Of a DNA stretch of 15,542 bases, positions 12,931-15,542 are shown piece by piece (the stretch's first letter is position 1; every line of letters starts with the position of its first letter). The translations under genes were made by a program, and so were the position numbers. The notes beneath the pieces were generated by a model that had not been told where the DNA came from, searched no databases, and saw nothing but the letters and a program-made list of their open reading frames with translations. Location of the stretch: contig CAZVEV010000126.1 of the NCBI GenBank assembly GCA_964625865.1, forward strand, positions 1 to 15,542. Direction: 5' to 3'. Origin of the DNA: CAZVEV01 sp964625865. GTDB lineage: Bacteria > Planctomycetota > Phycisphaerae > SM23-33.

Positions 12931-14103
12931 TCAGGGAAGGTCCAGCACGACGATAGTGTGCGGTGCGTCGTGCGTGCGGTTGACCTTGTCGGGGTGAGTG
13001 ACCATGTCGAAACTGGTGATGATCAACTGGTCGCCGCGGACGATCGGCTCGCCCGGCTGATCCATCCCACCGTCTGAGCCGTCGGTGTCGCCGTTTTGGG
13101 CCAGAACGGTGATCTTGCCCGTCGGGTCGACCTTGGCCAGCGCGTTGTTGGAGAAGTCCGCCACGTAGATGTTGTCGTCGGCGTCGATGCAGATGCCGTC
13201 AGTCGTTCGCATCTTGGCCTGGATCATCCGGTCCATCATCGCCGGATCGTTGCTGGTGGGGAAATCGGTCTTGGCGAACACCGTCGTGCCGAGCAGGTTT
13301 CCGTGGGCGTCCATGCGGACCTTGTGCAGCACGCCGTCGCCGAAGTTGCCCACGTACAGGTTGCCCTTGGAGTCGAAGCACAGCCCGTCGGCGCCGTACT
13401 GGCAGTGCGGGTTGAGCGTCTTGAACTCGACGAGCAGGTTGGTGTCTTCCCGCGTGTTGGTGATCTTGATGTTCTCGTCATCGAGCGTAAAGCGGTAGAC
13501 GGCGCTGGCCAGCTTCTTGTCCGGGTTGTGGATCTTCGGCAGGAGGCTGACGGTGACGTAAAGAAAGCCCTTGTGGACGCGGACACCGTTGGGATGGCTG
13601 ATGCCCTCTGCGACGACCGTCGTCTTGACGATCTTGTCGTCGCGGATGCGGAGGCGCAGGATCCGCCCCTGGTTGATCTGCCCCGTCTCGCCGTTGCCGG
13701 TAGGCCAGTTCTGGTTGTCGCAGACGTACAGGTCGCCGTCGGGCCCGAACGCGATGCCCATCGGACAGGCGCGCCCCGTTTCCGGAAGGATGGGACAGTC
13801 GACCCACTTGGTGACCTCGTTGTCCGGCGAGATCTTGATGAAGCACGCGGGGTGGAAGGGCCTGGTGGCGCCCTTGGCGTAGCTGCCGTAGTTCGGACAG
13901 GCCACCACGATGTTGCCTTCGGAGTCCATGGCCATTCCGTCCGGCGTACAGTACGCGTCGGGCAGTTCGACCAGCAGGCGCGTCCCGCCGCCGCCAAGGA
14001 GGCCGCAGCCCGGCGCGATTGCGAGCGAGGCCAGGCAGCACGCGGCGGCGATCAGTCGAACCATCCGCCGCCCGACATTCTTCTCAATAACACGATCTAA
14101 CAT
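12931..14103 (-). CDS. Exported SMP-30/gluconolactonase- or NHL-like beta-propeller protein, likely lipoprotein
   Basis: I start at ATG 14103 (390 residues), with GGGAG 5 bases upstream (14109-14113); ATG 14064 is an alternative. A basic N-terminus and hydrophobic stretch (about 14-32) end in APGC, so C33 may be lipid-modified. Propeller blades show as repeated DG-phi-x-phi-D-x2-GN-phi-x-V units: TPDGMAMDSEGNIVVA (53-68), MGIAFGPDGDLYVCDN (115-130), ADGLCFDSKGNLYVGN (238-253) and TDGICIDADDNIYVAD (301-316). SMP-30-type propellers hydrolyse sugar lactones with a bound divalent metal; related NHL proteins only bind. It is the first gene of the minus-strand sugar/polyol operon. It could process or bind the substrate outside the membrane before uptake by the membrane pair. 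Enzyme activity is not proven by the sequence. Confidence 0.85.
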   Translation of the reverse strand: MLDRVIEKNVGRRMVRLIAAACCLASLAIAPGCGLLGGGGTRLLVELPDAYCTPDGMAMDSEGNIVVACPNYGSYAKGATRPFHPACFIKISPDNEVTKWVDCPILPETGRACPMGIAFGPDGDLYVCDNQNWPTGNGETGQINQGRILRLRIRDDKIVKTTVVAEGISHPNGVRVHKGFLYVTVSLLPKIHNPDKKLASAVYRFTLDDENIKITNTREDTNLLVEFKTLNPHCQYGADGLCFDSKGNLYVGNFGDGVLHKVRMDAHGNLLGTTVFAKTDFPTSNDPAMMDRMIQAKMRTTDGICIDADDNIYVADFSNNALAKVDPTGKITVLAQNGDTDGSDGGMDQPGEPIVRGDQLIITSFDMVTHPDKVNRTHDAPHTIVVLDLP

Positions 14104-14116
14104 GGCAACTCCCGTT

Positions 14117-14129
14117 ACGTGAATCACGT
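14117..14129. promoter_or_regulatory. Palindrome ACGTGA-A-TCACGT, possible operator of the polyol operon
   Basis: A perfect six-base inverted repeat with a one-base centre lies 13 bases before the start codon of the first operon gene, just upstream of its ribosome binding site. Symmetry and position suit a dimeric regulator, but no regulator gene is present in the window and one occurrence cannot prove a binding site. Confidence 0.3.
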
Positions 14130-14173
14130 TGCACTTACCGCCCGCGCCGATCGCCGACGGCGAGGTCGCGACA

Positions 14174-14202
14174 ATGATCGCCCACGGCGAGAGCGATTGC
14201 AA
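14174..14202 (-). promoter_or_regulatory. Weak promoter candidate for the minus-strand operon
   Basis: TTGCAA (14202-14197) and GATCAT (14179-14174) lie 17 bases apart on the minus strand, each with four of six consensus matches. Transcription would start about 65 bases before the ATG at 14103 and would pass through both nearby palindromes. Confidence 0.22.
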
Positions 14203-14418
14203 GGGGCTATGACGGAGTTGTCACCCATGAAGGGAAGGTGTCGTGGCGCGGCGTGTAGCGGTCGAGCAACGCTCGACGCTCGCCGTTGGGAGGGGATGGC
14301 GCAAGCATGTGATTATCACCCGTCGAACGACGACTCCCGATGCACGTCGGGAATGCCCCGCCGCTAAACAGCGCCCAATGCGTCGGTTCCTTCGTCACGT
14401 TCGTTACAAATCGGACGG

Positions 14419-14446
14419 TTGACGACGTGAGCGAGACCGGTACACT
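14419..14446 (+). promoter_or_regulatory. Promoter candidate for rbsK
   Basis: TTGACG (14419-14424) and TACACT (14441-14446) are separated by 16 bases, matching the sigma-70 consensus at five and four of six positions. The predicted start lies about 35 bases before ATG 14487. This supports that start and argues against translation from 14340. Confidence 0.4.
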
Positions 14447-14486
14447 TGCAGGCGATAACACTGTGAGCGAGGGCACGGGATCAGCT

Positions 14487-15422
14487 ATGCCAGAGGCACC
14501 TGCCGTTCTTGTCGTCGGGTCGGTGAACATGGACCTTGTGGTGCGTGCCCCGCACATGCCCGCCCCGGGCGAGACCGTGCTGGGCAAGGGCTTCGTCACC
14601 TCGCCGGGCGGCAAGGGGGCCAACCAAGCCGTTGCCGCCGCGCAACTCGGCGCCCGCTCGCGGATCATCGCACGGGTAGGCGATGACGTGTTCGGCAGCC
14701 AACTGCTCGACGCCCTGCGAACCAGCGGCGTAGACTGCGACGACGTGATGATCACCGAAGACTGCTCCTCGGGCACGGCGACGATTATCGTCGATGGGAT
14801 CGGCGAGAATGCCATCGTCGTTGCCGGCGGGGCCAACATGCGACTGACGCCCGATGACGTGTTCTCCCGAGAGGCCCTGTTTGACGACGCCGACGTGGTC
14901 CTGCTCCAACTCGAGCTGCCCCTGCCCACCGTTCGGGCCGCGAGGGACCTGGCGCGGCGCCACGGATGCACCGCCATCCTGGATCCCGCCCCCGCCCCGG
15001 CGTCGCTGGGGGCCGAACTGTGCAACGTCGACATCCTGACGCCGAACATCATCGAAGCCGAGCGGATAACCGGCCATCGCGCCGGCGAGGACCGGGCCGA
15101 GCGGAACACGGCGCTGGACCTGCTGGCCCTCGGGGCCGAGGCGGTCGCACTGAAACTCGGGCCGCGCGGCTCGCTGGTGGCCGCCAACGGCGGGCAACTG
15201 GCGCGTTTGGGTGCGTACAAGGTGGACATCGTGGACACCACGGCGGCGGGCGATGCGTTCACGGCCGCCCTCGGAGTGGCCGTGGGCCGGGGCGAGTCCC
15301 TGGCCGCCGCGGCGCAGTTCGCCAATGCAGCCGGCGCACTGGCCTGCACGCGCCTCGGCGCCCAGCGTGCCATGCCGACCGAGGACGAAGTCCGGATGCT
15401 GATGACCGATCAGGAGGTCTGA
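14487..15422 (+). CDS. rbsK: Ribokinase (PfkB family)
   Basis: The protein has 311 residues from ATG 14487, the usual ribokinase length. GGGA lies 6 bases upstream, and a GTG at 14463 is a possible longer start. Ribokinase phosphorylates D-ribose at O5 using ATP. Diagnostic motifs are VVGSVNMDLVV (9-19), PAPGETVLG (26-34), SPGGKGANQAVAAAQLGA (39-56), LTPNIIEAE (184-192) and the catalytic/anion-hole motif DTTAAGDAFTAAL (250-262) with D256 as base. LKLGPRGS (223-230) is the usual ATP-side strand. It is divergent from the polyol operon, so a shared regulator is possible. Together with the FGGY kinase it points to pentose use. No ribose transporter or pyranase lies next to it in view. Confidence 0.95.
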   Translation: MPEAPAVLVVGSVNMDLVVRAPHMPAPGETVLGKGFVTSPGGKGANQAVAAAQLGARSRIIARVGDDVFGSQLLDALRTSGVDCDDVMITEDCSSGTATIIVDGIGENAIVVAGGANMRLTPDDVFSREALFDDADVVLLQLELPLPTVRAARDLARRHGCTAILDPAPAPASLGAELCNVDILTPNIIEAERITGHRAGEDRAERNTALDLLALGAEAVALKLGPRGSLVAANGGQLARLGAYKVDIVDTTAAGDAFTAALGVAVGRGESLAAAAQFANAAGALACTRLGAQRAMPTEDEVRMLMTDQEV

Positions 15423-15432
15423 ACTCGCCAAG

Positions 15433-15454
15433 AGGCAGGGCGTGCAACTCGTTG
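15433..15454. repeat. Partial copy of the compound palindromic element, cut off at 15454
   Basis: These 22 bases match 3805-3826 of copy 2 with one difference, then the similarity stops abruptly in the loop-side arm of the GCGTGCAA hairpin, so TTGCACGC is not completed. Only 10 bases separate the repeat from the rbsK stop, comparable to how the other copies sit behind genes. Confidence 0.75.
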
Positions 15455-15464
15455 AGGGTGTCCG

Positions 15465-15542
15465 TTAATTCGACAGTACGGTGGGAGTGATGATCCCAGC
15501 ATCGAGCAGGTGGCGGGTGAGTCCGTGCAGGCCCGAAGGGCC
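15465..15542 (-). CDS. C-terminal end of an unidentified protein (rest outside window)
   Basis: On the minus strand the last 25 codons in view read through to TAA at 15467-15465, ending LTRHLLDAGIITPTVLSN. Codon use looks like that of a real gene end and no stop interrupts the frame to the window edge, but the piece is short. I do not recognise the family. The stop codon lies only about 10 bases from the point where the palindromic repeat breaks off, and GGGTGTCCG sits between. This is the spacing expected of a transposase gene reaching the terminal repeat of an insertion sequence. A host gene convergent with rbsK is the alternative. Confidence 0.4.
   Translation of the reverse strand, partial: GPSGLHGLTRHLLDAGIITPTVLSN

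Larger units (their letters stand above)
14104..14486. other. 383-base divergent intergenic region between the operon and rbsK
   Basis: No convincing gene lies here. It holds promoter candidates for both directions, a palindrome beside the operon's ribosome site, and several short hairpins. These are GTCGAG/CTCGAC around CAACG at 14261-14277, CGTCG/CGACG at 14321-14332, and TCCCGA/TCGGGA around TGCACG at 14335-14352. A palindrome TCGCCG-A-CGGCGA lies at 14151-14163. The hairpin cluster at 14250-14355 may be a decayed palindromic repeat. Open frames extending rbsK upstream to 14340 are unlikely to be translated, because ribokinases normally begin a few residues before VVGSVNMDL. Confidence 0.6.

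Noticed and set aside
14340..14486. 49-residue N-terminal extension of ribokinase
   Set aside because: Ribokinases start just before VVGSVNMDL, and a promoter candidate lies inside the extension.

Overview
The window is GC-rich bacterial DNA, densely coded, with long antisense open frames that come from strong third-position GC bias. The gene content suggests Planctomycetota (perhaps a Phycisphaerae-like lineage). It has a formylglycine sulfatase, a large secreted PQQ-type propeller protein, a tungsten aldehyde oxidoreductase and palindromic intergenic repeats. The taxonomic call is inference; no rRNA or marker gene is present.

Left part (1-3950). The 3' end of mutL (plus strand) converges on a sulfatase gene (minus). 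Divergent from the sulfatase is a two-gene unit, a small membrane/zinc-ribbon protein and cinA, whose frames overlap by 4 bases. Two copies of a compound palindromic element (642-731 and 3767-3918) lie directly behind mutL and cinA. A cut-off piece of the same family lies at 15433-15454.

Middle and right (3953-14103). Seven genes lie head to tail on the minus strand. In transcription order they are: a secreted SMP-30/NHL-type beta-propeller lipoprotein; two small, mutually related membrane proteins; a zinc alcohol/polyol dehydrogenase; an FGGY (xylulokinase-like) sugar kinase; a 1020-residue secreted protein with a methyltransferase-like domain between two PQQ-type propellers; and an aldehyde:ferredoxin oxidoreductase. 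The first five look like one polyol/pentose catabolic operon: uptake through the small membrane pair, oxidation by the dehydrogenase, phosphorylation by the kinase. A triple-repeat hairpin (10718-10806) separates dehydrogenase and kinase. Terminator-like hairpins separate the kinase from the propeller gene. Behind the propeller gene lies a short remnant of a second FGGY kinase C-terminus (5880-5933), and the best promoter candidate for the oxidoreductase overlaps it.

Right edge. A ribokinase gene (rbsK) is divergent from the operon across a 383-base intergenic region with promoter-like and palindromic sites. This strengthens the sugar-catabolism theme. The last 78 bases carry the C-terminal end of an unidentified minus-strand protein. 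It abuts an abruptly broken copy of the palindromic repeat and may be the end of an inserted element.

The most unusual items are the paired small membrane proteins (candidate two-subunit polyol transporter), the propeller-methyltransferase-propeller fusion, the kinase fossil and the compound palindromes.
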